Shown: piece by piece, positions 48,158 to 59,763 of the stretch
How positions within the stretch are numbered: the first letter of the stretch is position 1
Layout: every line of letters starts with the position of its first letter
From: Mucor racemosus
Taxonomy: Eukaryota > Mucoromycota > Mucoromycetes > Mucorales > Mucoraceae
NCBI GenBank assembly: GCA_027405735.1
Contig: JAPEHQ010000007.1
Location: 1,885,001-1,949,000 of the forward strand
Direction of reading: 5' to 3'
Length of the DNA: 64,000 nucleotides
Translations under genes and position numbers: made by a program
Notes under the pieces: model-generated
What the model was told of the DNA's origin: nothing
The model's input: the letters and a program-made list of their open reading frames with translations, nothing else
Database searches by the model: none

Positions 48158-50533
48158 ATGTCATTTTTATCAGAGTTTAATCAAAACATATATGAACCGT
48201 GGAGAACTGAATATGTTGCATTTGAAGCAATCTACAAAGGGTTGAACGAAATTTGTGATAGCGGACACTGGACAAGAAAAGATGAAGAGGATTTTGAATC
48301 TGCTATTCGACTTGAAGCCGGAAAAGTCGACTTATTCATCATTCGTAAACAGCGAGAGATCGAATCCAGAGTATTCTATTGTAAGCGCATCTTATCACAA
48401 GAGGAACCAATGAACGAAGCAACTCGAAATTCAACTGATGATGCGTTAACTGATATTTTAGCCGATATTAATGATTTAACAAGATTCACTCGACTCAATT
48501 TCAAGGCATTAGAGACATTGATTCAAGAGCATGATAGATTAACAAATACAAACAGACGACCTCTTTTAGTGGAAGTATGCAGAACAAGACCTTTAGATAG
48601 TCAACGATTTGATGGCATTCTAGTTCAAGTTTCTTCCCTATTGGATAAATGTAGAGATAGATTGATCGATGATAAGGCAGAGAATCAACAGCAAAAACAA
48701 CCGCAACAACATTACTCAAATGCCAGATATTGGGTACATCAAGATAATGTCACTGAGGTCAAGGCTATCTTATTGTTCAATTTACCTATATTCGGTAACG
48801 ATTCATATGAACAAAGCGAACGGACCATGTCATACATTTATTTGGATAACGATTCATTCAACGAATATACGGCTCAATTGCAATCCGATAATGGAGCTGA
48901 ACTAATTACATGTAGATGGAATGGAGATATTGAATTGACAAATCAAATATTTATCGAAAGACATGTATTTGTAAAAGGTGGATATTCTATACAAGATGAA
49001 ATTGCAATTGATAAGCAACGATTTCATGATTTCATTGTCACGAAACACTACTCTGCCGAGGAATATGCTCAAGATTTGAATAATGTGGGATTTGATCAGA
49101 ATTACGTTGATTCAAGTTACACAATGGCAAAATCTATTCAAAAATCTATCATTGACAAGCACTTAACACCAAAGTTACGAATTTATTTTAACCGATTACT
49201 ATTTGAGTCTCCCCATGATAAAACTTTGTCCGTGTCACTCGATGATAATGTAACATTGAATGTAGCATCAGACAAGCTTAGCAATAGTCATAGTAAAGCG
49301 TGGCTGCACAGTAATGATGATGCCATTACGGTTAAAAACCACGCATTTCCTCATGCTATATTGGAGACTCGCATGTTGGATCAAATCCCTCCTTTATGGT
49401 TATCTCGCTTACTTGAATCCAAGTTGGTATATGAGGTACCCCGCTTTTCTGTATGTTTGCATGGCGTGGCACTTTTTTGGAGCCCGCAATTACCGTTATT
49501 ACCATGGTGGCTCTCTCAAATAGACATTGATATCCGTACAGCCAAGCAGAATGATAAATTACTAGTCGAAGGGGCAACTGAATATTCAGGTTTAACTCGA
49601 TCCAATAGCCTAAGGCCTTTAATTGATGGACAATATCGTATGGGATATTTAGAAGCACAATTACAAAAAAAGAATCCTCAACGACGACGATCAAATATTC
49701 GACATGATTCATTTGATTCTCGACAAAGACATAATAGTATTGTTATAACCGATGATAGTCTAACTACTGTTTCCAATACCAAGGAAAAAGACGAGTTTGT
49801 GGTACAGCTAGAAGAAGATGGAAATGCAAGTAAAGCAACATTGTATTCAACCTCAACTGCAGCAGACGATGAAAAAGAAGGCTTAAGATCAAAGTTTATA
49901 GATCATCCAGCGAAACAACGTTTTAGCGATTTCTATAGACCTGAAGAAGGAGGATCACAAGCTTATATGCTTCAAGACCAACACACTATAAAAGAAAACG
50001 ATGAAATGCGTAAATCAATGCTTACAGAATTAGGGCAAGAAAAAGAGAAGAAAAAGAAAAAAAAGAAATATAAACCACCACAGCATACATTGGAACCAAA
50101 ACTATTCTTTGCTAATGAGCGTACATTTATCAATTGGTTACAATTCTCTGCTTTAATCATGACAGCTGCTTTGACATTGCTTAATTTCGGAGACCATGTG
50201 AGTACAATTGCCGGTGCTACTTTTTTTGGCATTTCAATGGTGATTGCGTTGTATGCCTTCTTTAGATATCGATACCGTGGTCATCAAATGAGCACTCAAC
50301 CCCATTTACGGTACGATGATATATATGGACCTGTCGGGCTTTGTTGTTTGTTGTTAGGAGCCATAGCAGTAAGTAGCAAAACATGTATTATTTAATTTTA
50401 GCTGATCCATCTTTTTTTATTTATGTATTTATAGCTAAACTTTGCTCTTCGTTGGCAACATCCCTCTTCTTCTGATACTTATTTAGGTGTAAATAACAAG
50501 ACTGATCAACAACCAAACAACAGCAATTCTTGA
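48158..50533 (+). CDS. SPX-VTC protein with membrane domain, catalytically degenerate (Vtc2/Vtc3-like)
   Basis: Exons 48158-50368 and 50435-50533 give 769 residues. Order: SPX (1-150), VTC tunnel domain (about 185-460), a charged low-complexity linker with a Lys run, and a three-helix VTC1-like membrane domain (about 657-679, 682-703, 722-745). Residues that the paralog at 51110 keeps are replaced here: Lys to Arg190 in the YW motif, Arg to Thr251 in the R-x-R pair, Lys to His269 in IERK, and Lys to Val in RFSK. The SPX helix that should read K-I-L-K-K-H-D-K is ALETLIQEHDR, so the phosphate-sensing basic patch is gone. It is expected in the vacuolar membrane as an accessory subunit of a polyphosphate polymerase complex. 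It lies 154 bp downstream of the methyltransferase fusion. Confidence 0.92.
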
Positions 50534-51109
50534 TTTCGGGGTTTTAAAGGTTTATAAATAGTGGACATGTACAAAAACGTAATCCGATGTATAAAAATAC
50601 ACCATTACATGCAATCTTTAAAGAATTTTTCTTGCTAAAATAAATTTTGTTTTACAATGGTAATTGCCCTTGATTTAACAAAAAAAAACCCTTTTGTTTT
50701 TTACATGTAATTTATACCAAGTTATTCTTGAGATCCATTTTATAATTTGTGTGGATAACCACAATAAAAAACGGAGAATGGATGCGTTTCATTTTACACA
50801 TCTATTTAACCGTAAAATTTAAAAAAGCCCAACCACGGCTAAGACTATACGGAGTTTTATATGGTTTCATACAGGTAAAAAAGAATAAAATCAACAAAAT
50901 CAACAACAACAACACCACCAACAACAACAAGGTTTTTTTTATAAATAGTATTTTTAAATCACCTCATCTCTAAAACCTTGCAAGAAAAAAAAAAAAAAAA
51001 AAAAAAAAACCAACATAAATAAATAGGTAATCAGTTTCTTTTTCCCTTTCCCTTCTTCTTCTTCTCCTTCTTCTTCTTCTTCTTTCTCTCTCTTTATTAA
51101 GTAATAACA
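50534..51109. promoter_or_regulatory. Promoter region of VTC4-like gene with TC-rich leader
   Basis: It contains an A-run of about 27 (50983-51009) and an almost pure pyrimidine tract (about 51036-51094) ending some 15 bp before the start codon. Such CT blocks are common in fungal genes with high expression. No CACGTG/CACGTT Pho4-type site was seen. Confidence 0.45.
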
Positions 51110-52813
51110 ATGAAATTCGCTGATCAACTTCAAAAAGGTATCTTTGCTCCCTGGCGTTTATCCTATATCAATTATGATGTTTTGAAAACTGAACTCAAAG
51201 CAAGACAGCTTGACCACGGCTGGACTGATCAAGATGAAAAGGATTTCATTCATTTATTGGAAAATGAATTGGAGAAAGTGTATGATTTCATCACTGCAAA
51301 ATTAGGTGAAGTGGAAGCAAGAATTAGCTATTGTGAAAGAACTTTACAAACATTCATGAACAACCCTTCTTGGTCTTCTGAACAAAACTGGAATATTATG
51401 GATGATGCTCTTACTGAAGTCCTTTTTGATGTAAATGATCTTGCTAAATTTACTCGTTTGAATTATATTGGTTTCCAAAAGATCCTTAAAAAGCATGATA
51501 AATGGACTGGTCTTCGTCTTCAACAAAACTTTATTCCTCAATTGCGTGCTAAACCTCTTGATAAACAACGTTTTGATGTTGCTATTGTCTATATTTCTGC
51601 TCTTCATGATCTCTGCCGTTTACAAGGTAAACCCCGTACTGGCAATGCTGCTGCTGGTGGTGATCAAAATGCCTTTGAACGTGCTACTGCTAAATACTGG
51701 ATCCATCCTGATAATGTTACTGAAGTCAAATCTATCATCATGTTGCATTTACCCGTTTTGATATTTAACAAGGAAAAGAAGTTTGAGGTTTCTGACTCTG
51801 CCATTTCTAGTATCTATTATGATAATGAAGATTTTGATCTTTACACTGGCCGCCTTCAACGTGATGAAGGTGCTGAAGCTATTCGCTTCCGTTGGTATGG
51901 TCCTATGGAGTCAAAGAGTGTCTTTATTGAACGTAAAACTCATCATGCTTCTTGGTTGGATGGCGCTTCTGTCAAAGATCGTTTCAGATTAGACGTGAAT
52001 GATGTTGAAAAGTATATTGAATATGAATTGACTCCTGAAGAGATTACAGATCGTTTGCGTGCCAAGAATGTCGATGAGCAAATTTGTAAAGATACCGAAT
52101 TTATTGCTTCTGGTGTTCAAAAGTCTCTTAAAGAAAAGAATCTCAATCCCGTTCTTCGTGCTTTCTATAATCGTACTGCATTCCAACTTCCTGGTGACCA
52201 ACGTGTTAGAGTAAGTTTGGATACTGATTTATCTTTTATTCGTGAAGATAATATGGATGATAAGGTGCGCAGAGGTAAGAGTGAATGGCGTCGTCCTGAT
52301 GTTGAAATCGATTATCCTTTCCCTCAATTGGATGAAACAGAGATTTGTCGTTTCCCATATGCCGTTTTGGAAACTAAACTACAAACTCATTTGGGACAAC
52401 AACCACCAGAGTGGTTAACCAAGTTGGTCGATTCCCATTTAGTACACGAAGTTCCTCGTTTCTCAAAGTACCTTCATGGTGCTTGTTACTTTTTCCGTGA
52501 TTGTATGCCCTTGTTACCTTGGTGGTTACCCGAAATGGATATTGATATTCGCAAGCCTCGTGCTACTAATTTTGGTTTAACCCGTTCCAAATCATTCAAA
52601 CCTCTTATTGATGGTCAATACCGCCGTGCCATGGAAGCTGAAGAACGTCGTCTTAATGATGTTGCTAAAACTGAATCTGTACCTGGAGTTAAAGTGAATA
52701 GTCTTGATGATGATAATAAGGAAGTTAACAAAGCTACCAAGCCTACATCAAACACTGATCTTAAGCGTCGTACACCAGCAGCATCTTCACAACAACCTCA
52801 ACAAACCAAATAA
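51110..52813 (+). CDS. SPX-VTC polyphosphate polymerase domain protein (Vtc4-like), no membrane domain
   Basis: A single open frame of 567 residues without introns. SPX domain at 1-150 with an intact basic helix (GFQKILKKHDKWTG). The triphosphate-tunnel catalytic domain retains Lys195 (AKYWIHPDN), Arg259 and Arg261 (IRFRWYG), Lys276 (FIERKTH), the Glu/Lys of LETKLQ and the Lys of VPRFSKYLHG, all matching active Vtc4. It then ends in a polar Lys/Thr/Gln tail. The three membrane helices of Vtc4 are absent and no downstream exon encoding them is seen before 53100. It would make polyphosphate from ATP but needs a membrane partner, possibly the neighbouring paralog. Codon use is C/T-rich, suggesting strong expression. 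Confidence 0.93.
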   Translation: MKFADQLQKGIFAPWRLSYINYDVLKTELKARQLDHGWTDQDEKDFIHLLENELEKVYDFITAKLGEVEARISYCERTLQTFMNNPSWSSEQNWNIMDDALTEVLFDVNDLAKFTRLNYIGFQKILKKHDKWTGLRLQQNFIPQLRAKPLDKQRFDVAIVYISALHDLCRLQGKPRTGNAAAGGDQNAFERATAKYWIHPDNVTEVKSIIMLHLPVLIFNKEKKFEVSDSAISSIYYDNEDFDLYTGRLQRDEGAEAIRFRWYGPMESKSVFIERKTHHASWLDGASVKDRFRLDVNDVEKYIEYELTPEEITDRLRAKNVDEQICKDTEFIASGVQKSLKEKNLNPVLRAFYNRTAFQLPGDQRVRVSLDTDLSFIREDNMDDKVRRGKSEWRRPDVEIDYPFPQLDETEICRFPYAVLETKLQTHLGQQPPEWLTKLVDSHLVHEVPRFSKYLHGACYFFRDCMPLLPWWLPEMDIDIRKPRATNFGLTRSKSFKPLIDGQYRRAMEAEERRLNDVAKTESVPGVKVNSLDDDNKEVNKATKPTSNTDLKRRTPAASSQQPQQTK

Positions 52814-53040
52814 ATAAACTTTTAGATTCATGATAGAAACATATATTACATTCACAACAACCTACAACAACAATTAAGAAACTATATACATTGACCATGC
52901 TCTCTCTCTCTCTCTATCTCTCGCTTTCTCCCACTTAATTTTTTTTCTCTTTTTTTTCTTTCAATACAAAAAAAAATCTATATCTTTGATATGTATATAA
53001 TCAACTCAAACATTTTATTAATTTTCGTTTTTAACATTCA

Positions 53041-53074
<34 letters not shown>

Positions 53075-53999
53075 TATACTCCATCTTTTTTCTTTCAAAA
53101 AGTAACATTTACTTATTATTTCTGACATCTTTTTGAGACAGTAATGATTCGAGAAAAATGGATGAGGATTTCTCGTGATATCACGAGGGTAGCTTGTGTA
53201 GCCTCAATTGAGAAATCGTTTCCATCAACGCCATTATCCGCCCTGTCTGCGCTTTTTTTTCTGTTGCATTAATGTGCATTAAATTTTAGACATTTCTGAT
53301 AAATGTTTTCATACTGTTGGAAACATTAACTTTATGAAAAATTGGGTAAAGAAAGTCTGGAAAGTAAGTATATGTGTGTGTATATTATGTTGTGTGGCCC
53401 CTCAAAACGAGATATAGACAAACGGAGCACAAATGACAATAAAATGACCCCATTTATTCAAGAAGAGCTTTAAATTAAAAAGCATTTGTCAAGTTCAAAT
53501 ATGCAAGGAAATCTTCACATGCCAAGACAAGCTGGTATACCTTATTGATAAAAGAAAAGCCTATTTATAATGTCTTGGAAAATAGCAAAAAAAAAAAGGG
53601 GGGGGGGGTTTGAACCATGTGCAGACAACAAAAGTCGTTGGGTCTGGAATATGTTTGATTACTTGTAATTTGTACTTTAAATAATGTAGATTGCAGGTAT
53701 ATTTGTAATGAAAATTATTTAATAACTTTTGATTCTACATTTAATAACTTGATGTTTTTATTTTTCAATTTGAGTTTACTGCAATCGTTGGTTGGCAAGC
53801 ACATCTTGTAGGCTCATTATGGTTTTTAATCAAATTCTAAAATAGCAGTGGTTAGGTGAAATTATATCTTGAAACAAACACTCAACTACGCTAAACTGCG
53901 CTTTATTTTCATCCTTAAACTTATCAGTAGTTAGCAGCCACCATCTGTAATTACGAATAGTAATCATACTCATCTCTAAAAAAATTGTTCTTACTATCC
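52814..53999. other. 3' flank with simple repeats
   Basis: Contains a CT-repeat (about 52897-52930), an (AT)n tract at about 53045-53071, and an A11-G11 junction at about 53586-53608. No gene. Confidence 0.55.
53045..53071. repeat. (AT)n microsatellite
   Basis: About 13 uninterrupted AT/TA dinucleotides in the 3' flank of the VTC4-like gene. Confidence 0.9.
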
Positions 54000-54340
54000 T
54001 AAGAATGGATTTTTTCACGAAAGTGGTAGAGATAAGATTGTAGGCGCCACAAAGCAAAAAGCACCTGAAAATGCGACATTTACTATACCAAAAGGAATTA
54101 TAGCTGATCATCACGTTCAGTTTACTAGTGATATATTATGGATAACTTTCCCAACATGAAGGGCCTTCATATTCTTATGGACAATGCCCTGATTCATAGA
54201 ACTTATCCTGTTAATCTTGTAATTATAGAAACATGTTTTGGAAAGCTTCGAAGTACAGGGTCAAAAGTAATAAACTGTGCAATGTGGAAACAGCTCTATT
54301 TCAAGCGAAGATGCTCCTATTAGACATTTGCAAAATTCCG
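54000..54340 (+). pseudogene. Tc1/mariner (IS630-like) transposase remnant
   Basis: The segment NFPNMKGLHILMDNALIH at about 54138-54200 is the second catalytic-Asp block of fungal Tc1/IS630-type transposases. Coding-like sequence upstream (about 54000-54130) and downstream (FGKLRSTGSKV) is broken by frameshifts and stops. Terminal repeats were not found. Confidence 0.6.
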
Positions 54341-57300
54341 TCCAGTATTCCCTAAATGCTTAGATAATGAATCTTTATAAATATTTTGACCCGAAATTGG
54401 TCAACTTATTTGTACTTTATTTTCGAAAAGTTGGGAAAATTAGCTTCAAACATCTCTGCAATATAACCTCACACAAATGTCCAAAACTAATCAAAAATTC
54501 AATAAATTGAGAGTGGAAGCATTGTATCACCATATAAAATTGTATAATCAGATATGCACAGATGGCTGAGCTTCAATTCAAAAAGTGTTCAAATGGAAAA
54601 AAAATCCAAAAAAATCCAAAAAAAACCTTGTATGTTTAATTACTCACAAAAATTCATAGTAAGTTGAACTAGCGTATTAAATATCTTGGGTTTAGTTTTT
54701 AATTCTAAATCGATCTGTGTAAATTTTGAAAATGTTTTTCTCATAAAATCCCTAGTAAATTTAATATCAAATTTTAACGGTTTTTGATCAAAAAGTACCC
54801 TTCATTCAAATGTAACCCTAAAATATTTTATTTTCACATTATGCGCAACAAAATTATCTACAAAATGAGTATTTATACGTAGCTTTAGCCCTATTTTTCG
54901 TGGGGATATACATTTTTTTGATTATTTTTTTTGATCGGCGAAAATTTATCCTTGTATATCCTCGTCCAAAATTGATCCTTTTTTGTATCACCAAAAATCA
55001 ATCATTCAATCTCAATTTTCTCGACCAAAAATTAATATTTTTTGACGAGATAAAATTCGTTGGATAAACGCTAATGAGCACTATCCTATGGTTTTAGTTT
55101 TGCATATCAGCCATCCCTTCATGGATCTCTATAACAGAAAAAGTGCTCTCACAAAATTTATAAAGAAATAAAAAAGTCTTTACAGCCATCCAAAATCTAG
55201 ATATCCTGGTAGAGAATAAAAAATAATCTAGACTTTACTTAATACCCATCATTGCAATACTTTAGTATTTTCTCGACTTATTTTCATTTCAAATGCGCCT
55301 TCTCAATTTTAAGCTGGCCATTTCTGCATCATTCAAATTTATGAAACAATCACTATAGTAACCATCCTTGCTTCATTTAATGAAATTTGTAGCCGGGACA
55401 ATGTTGAATGGATAGATACTGTTTTTGAAAACAAGTTTCTGCTAAAATTGATTACCAGTACAAATATTCACGCTTTTTGGTTGGTTCTTTTCTTCTAGAA
55501 TTGTTGAAACTAGACTTGACGTTTAAAATTATATATCAAAATGTGTGAAATAAATTGTTCTCCAACTTTTATTATGAGTTCAACAAATAAACATAATTTA
55601 CTGTTTTTCCAATACTAACAAGAATTAGACAAGAGTAAAAGATGAGGTTTTACTCAATGAAGAGAATGAGGTCATATATAGAGGATATTATTAGGTGATA
55701 CAATAGCTATTAACGGTGCAATAGTAACAATATCCCGCCTGTGGCACTACCAGACTTACTGGCCAGAGAACATCTATAGGGCCAGGGAGTCGTCTAGTAG
55801 TAACCATTCAACCCCCTGCAGTAGTTGATAAATATGAGGAGTCTCATAAGTGTGAATAAAAAGGTTGCATGCAATGGGAGCATAAATAGTAATAATCCCA
55901 TTTTTAGCTTCTGTCAATAAGGCTAATAATCTCAGAAACAATTTAATCTCTTATCATAATATCATTTCTATTGAAAGATAGGAAATGCGCTTCTTCTTTG
56001 GTTTCTTTTTTTTTGGGGATCTGTGAAGCAAACGATTACACTTTTTTTTGAGCATTTGCTGATGATGGAAAAATGGCACATAGTTCCTTCAAAAATATGT
56101 TGGCTTAGACCACCTTTCTAAAGCATTGTAAAGGGTTAGCTCATCAGACTATTAGACTTGAAGTAATATCTAAACCATGCGCTTATATCAATGACATGTA
56201 CAGTATGATTGGAAAAAAAGTGTCGGATTAGTATGTAGAAGCTATTCTAGTTCTGTTCCAAGCGTGGCGCAAGAATTGAAAAATTTTGCAGCTGCAGTCC
56301 GCTGATACCTATGTGTCAAATATGTCATAACAAGCATTTGCATGATGTTTGGGCTCTCCAAGCACATTTGAATAATTCTTTATAAATTCGAGTATAACTC
56401 CATTGTTTTTTAATTTTTTTTTCAAATACACAAATATCTATGGCTATTCGCCGAGTCCACCCAAAAGCCTTCACAAAATGGATCCCTGGCAGCAATTTTT
56501 ACTTTGAAAAAAAACAAAACGTATCACAAACAGGAATATTTCCTCTTTAAAATATATATAACATTTACTTGATAAGTGTATCTGGTGAAAAGATTATTAA
56601 ATCAAATCGGGCCTATCGGGGTAACCCCCAACTTGTTACTAATTAAGTATTTCTTTATATACTGAGAGTTTATGGATACATACAATCTTATTAATAGAAA
56701 GAATAATAATAAAGCCTTGTAACATTTATCATAGAGAACGTAGACTTTATTACTAGAAAAACTAATGGTAGAAGAAAGAACCAAAAGCTTCTAGGCCTTG
56801 GTTTAAAAGACTATTTGTAAGAATTACATTTCAATATGAGTTAGAAATGGAATTGGGTTCAAAGTTGGCTGCTTAATATCCTCGAAAACCGACATATACA
56901 AAATAATCTATACAATAAGTTGTACTTTATGACTAATCTAATAACTAGATCATGCAGTATGTGTTGTTGAATTGTTTGCATTGCGTGTCAAAGAATATCT
57001 GGATTTGTCATCTGTAGTTGCTAATTATTCAACATGTTTCGCTGCTGCGAGCACAAAAGAAGTAGCCAATGACCAAGCAATTATTATTAAAGCGTTGCCT
57101 ACTGCATGTGGAATCTGTCACCTTTTGATTTCCATTTCATCTAATGTTAAATTTATAACACTACAGACTTGAATAGACTTATAGCATAATAGTGAGAAAC
57201 TGAGTTATGCTAATTCATGCTAAATATGAACTATTTAATTGAAATAATAAAGGATCTTAAGTTTAAAGTAATTGGTCAAGTCTAAATTTTGAGCACTACA

Positions 57301-59763
57301 GAAACACGTTTTGGTGTCTGGCTCTTCAAATCAAAATAAAGCTATTATCATCTGGTGCAAGAAGTATACAGTATTAGATCAAGTGTGAATCAAATACGAC
57401 ACAAGCAACTTGTTGAAATACTATGATGGTCTCTATAATGGGTGGTCCTTTTAATGAAAACAAAATACACATCTCTTATTGTTTGAATAAACAGCCCTTT
57501 CTTTATGTCAATTGCTAAATTTTACGCTGATCTGTCTAAAGTTATTTGAGTATTGCCATATTATAAAGAGACCCAAATGCATGGTACACTATATAAATAA
57601 TTTTAAATGATGTAAATTATTGATACGATGTATATCACATATTGTTAGCCCATTTTTATACAAGTTATTAATAAAATATTATACCCTCTTTTGTTTCTAA
57701 TGCATTACTTTTGCTAATACTACATATATTCAGCGAAGGTTTCTTGACGCCTTTTATATGTAAGTATATTGAAAATAAAATAAAAAATCAAAATTATTGT
57801 CATACTACTCAAATATGTTAGAGAGCATTTTAAACAAATAGATGTTAATTGAAAATCAGCATCATGACTTGAATTTTTGCTGGGATATACTGCTTGGAAG
57901 ATTCGGTTTCAAGCGTTTAAACGACAAAAATCAAATCTCTAAATGATTTTCATACATCATGGAAAATGCTAAATGTAAAGATGCCTACAACAGAATCCGA
58001 GTTGGGCATGTCAGGTACACAGTGGTGATTTTAGTTTCGACACTATAAATAAATAAAAGAGAAAAGAATTTCTATTTCACACAAATCAACCCTATTATTA
58101 TGTTATATAAGTATGAATTAATCTCCTTTCATTCCGCTCTCAAGCAAATTATGTTATATGTATCTCCTTAATAAATGGCAGTTTTTTGGAATATACCTCC
58201 TGCATCCTTCTTTCGTTGAGATCTCATAAAAAAACAAACTGTTTTGCATTTCACAGAATACATTTATCCAATTAATTTTGAAATTCCATCTTCATAACTG
58301 CAGCTAAATTTAAATCGCAAACTACCTAGTATCTCATTGTACTCTACTGGCATTTCTTATAAAGCAATCCATCAATAAAAGTTGCACAGCTAAATTCTGA
58401 AATGATAATTTTAATATGTTAATTTTCAACAGAATAAGTAATTTCCCAACTGTAACCTGTAACTGGTCATTTTAAAAGCCCAAGTAAACAGTATTATGTC
58501 TTTTTCAAGCTGCAGCATTTCGTGCTGCCTCAACTTTATTCAAATTTAAGGCTTTATTTGCGCTATTTTTCTTGGTCGTAAGCGCATTTTTCATGGAGTA
58601 ACGATACATTATACCAAAATCTTTAAATATGAGCTAAGTGGATGATCATTTTTATCAATTGAAAATCGAAACATGAAGACTCTTGTGGGCCTTTATTTTT
58701 AAAAATACAAATCGTGCAACATTGTTTTGTTTATTTCCATTATTTTGCTGGATTCTAGCTACAGTTTTGATCGAGTAATGATGCATTATCTCAAAATTTA
58801 TAAAAATTGACTGAACGACTGATAATTTTCATCAATTCAAAACGAAAGATTTAAACATTTGCATGTCTGTTTTTTTGGCACTGTAATGTGCGCAAAATGT
58901 GCCGCTTTCATTTTCACTTTTTTTCTTGATTGTAGCTGCATCTTTCATGGAGTAATGACAGGTTATATCCATAAAAATATCTCCAAAAAATGGTTCAAAT
59001 GACGGGAGCCACTAATATTGCTTAAAATTTGAAAGAACGTCAATTTTGCTGGGATATAAACCGGCCAATCATATTGCTCTATCAAAATCTCGAAAAAAAA
59101 ATTTACTGTCTTGCTGCATAATTGAGCCTCTCGGACTTTAAATGAAATTGTGCGCTTTAAGCTGTAATCTAGTTTTAAGCTGTAAATGTGCAAAATACTG
59201 CAGACTAGGAAATGTTTTCAATATTTGACAAAAAAAACTGCATATTTACCGTCACCTGCCCATTAAATGTTTTTTGTAGCTCATCCAATTCTGCATTCAT
59301 TTACGGTTTTAAATAAAAAATTTGGTCTCAAATTGCTTCATAAATACAGATTTTTTGTGCATCACAGGTTTGTATTCAAGACAATTATCCATCATAAAAT
59401 TTTCATTTGTCAATAACTCCATGAAAAATTGATATTTTTTGAAGATTTAAAGATCATCCAGTAGCTAATATTTCATAAAATTTGTTTAACTATTTTCTGT
59501 GTATTATTAGTAAATTAATCATTTCAAGAAACAAAGCGTTTCAATTTTCTAGTATTTTTCTAACATTTATTTGCTTACAGTTCCTTAAATCTATATTTGA
59601 AACCTAAACTTCTTTAAAATGAATGTAAAACATATTTTTATGAATTGTTTTAAACATTCTTCTAAAATTTTATAAAATCAAGTAATGATTGAAAATTGAA
59701 TTTTGAAGTTGGACTTAATACACATTAGACGTATGAAGAGCAATTTTATCTTGATTTCACACG
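54341..59763. other. Decayed repeat-rich DNA without genes
   Basis: 54590-55150 is a strongly diverged family A relic (shared GCGCA-CAAAATTATCTA). 55680-55860 is a GC-richer island of unknown origin. 56940-57172 is an open frame of about 75 codons with no known motif. 56720-56760 shares the AGAGAACGTAG-CTTTATTA words of LTR family C. 58480-59560 holds several degenerate copies of a TTTTTCATGGAGTAATGA-like unit, again related to family A. I see no intact gene. Confidence 0.5.

Noticed and set aside
50749..50973. 74-codon frame upstream of the VTC4-like gene
   Set aside because: Low-complexity Lys/Asn end, no start context and no recognised motif; it sits in the promoter region.
53600..53660. 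tRNA-like fragment after the A/G homopolymer junction
   Set aside because: A T-loop-like word and a small hairpin are present, but no acceptor or D arm can be paired.
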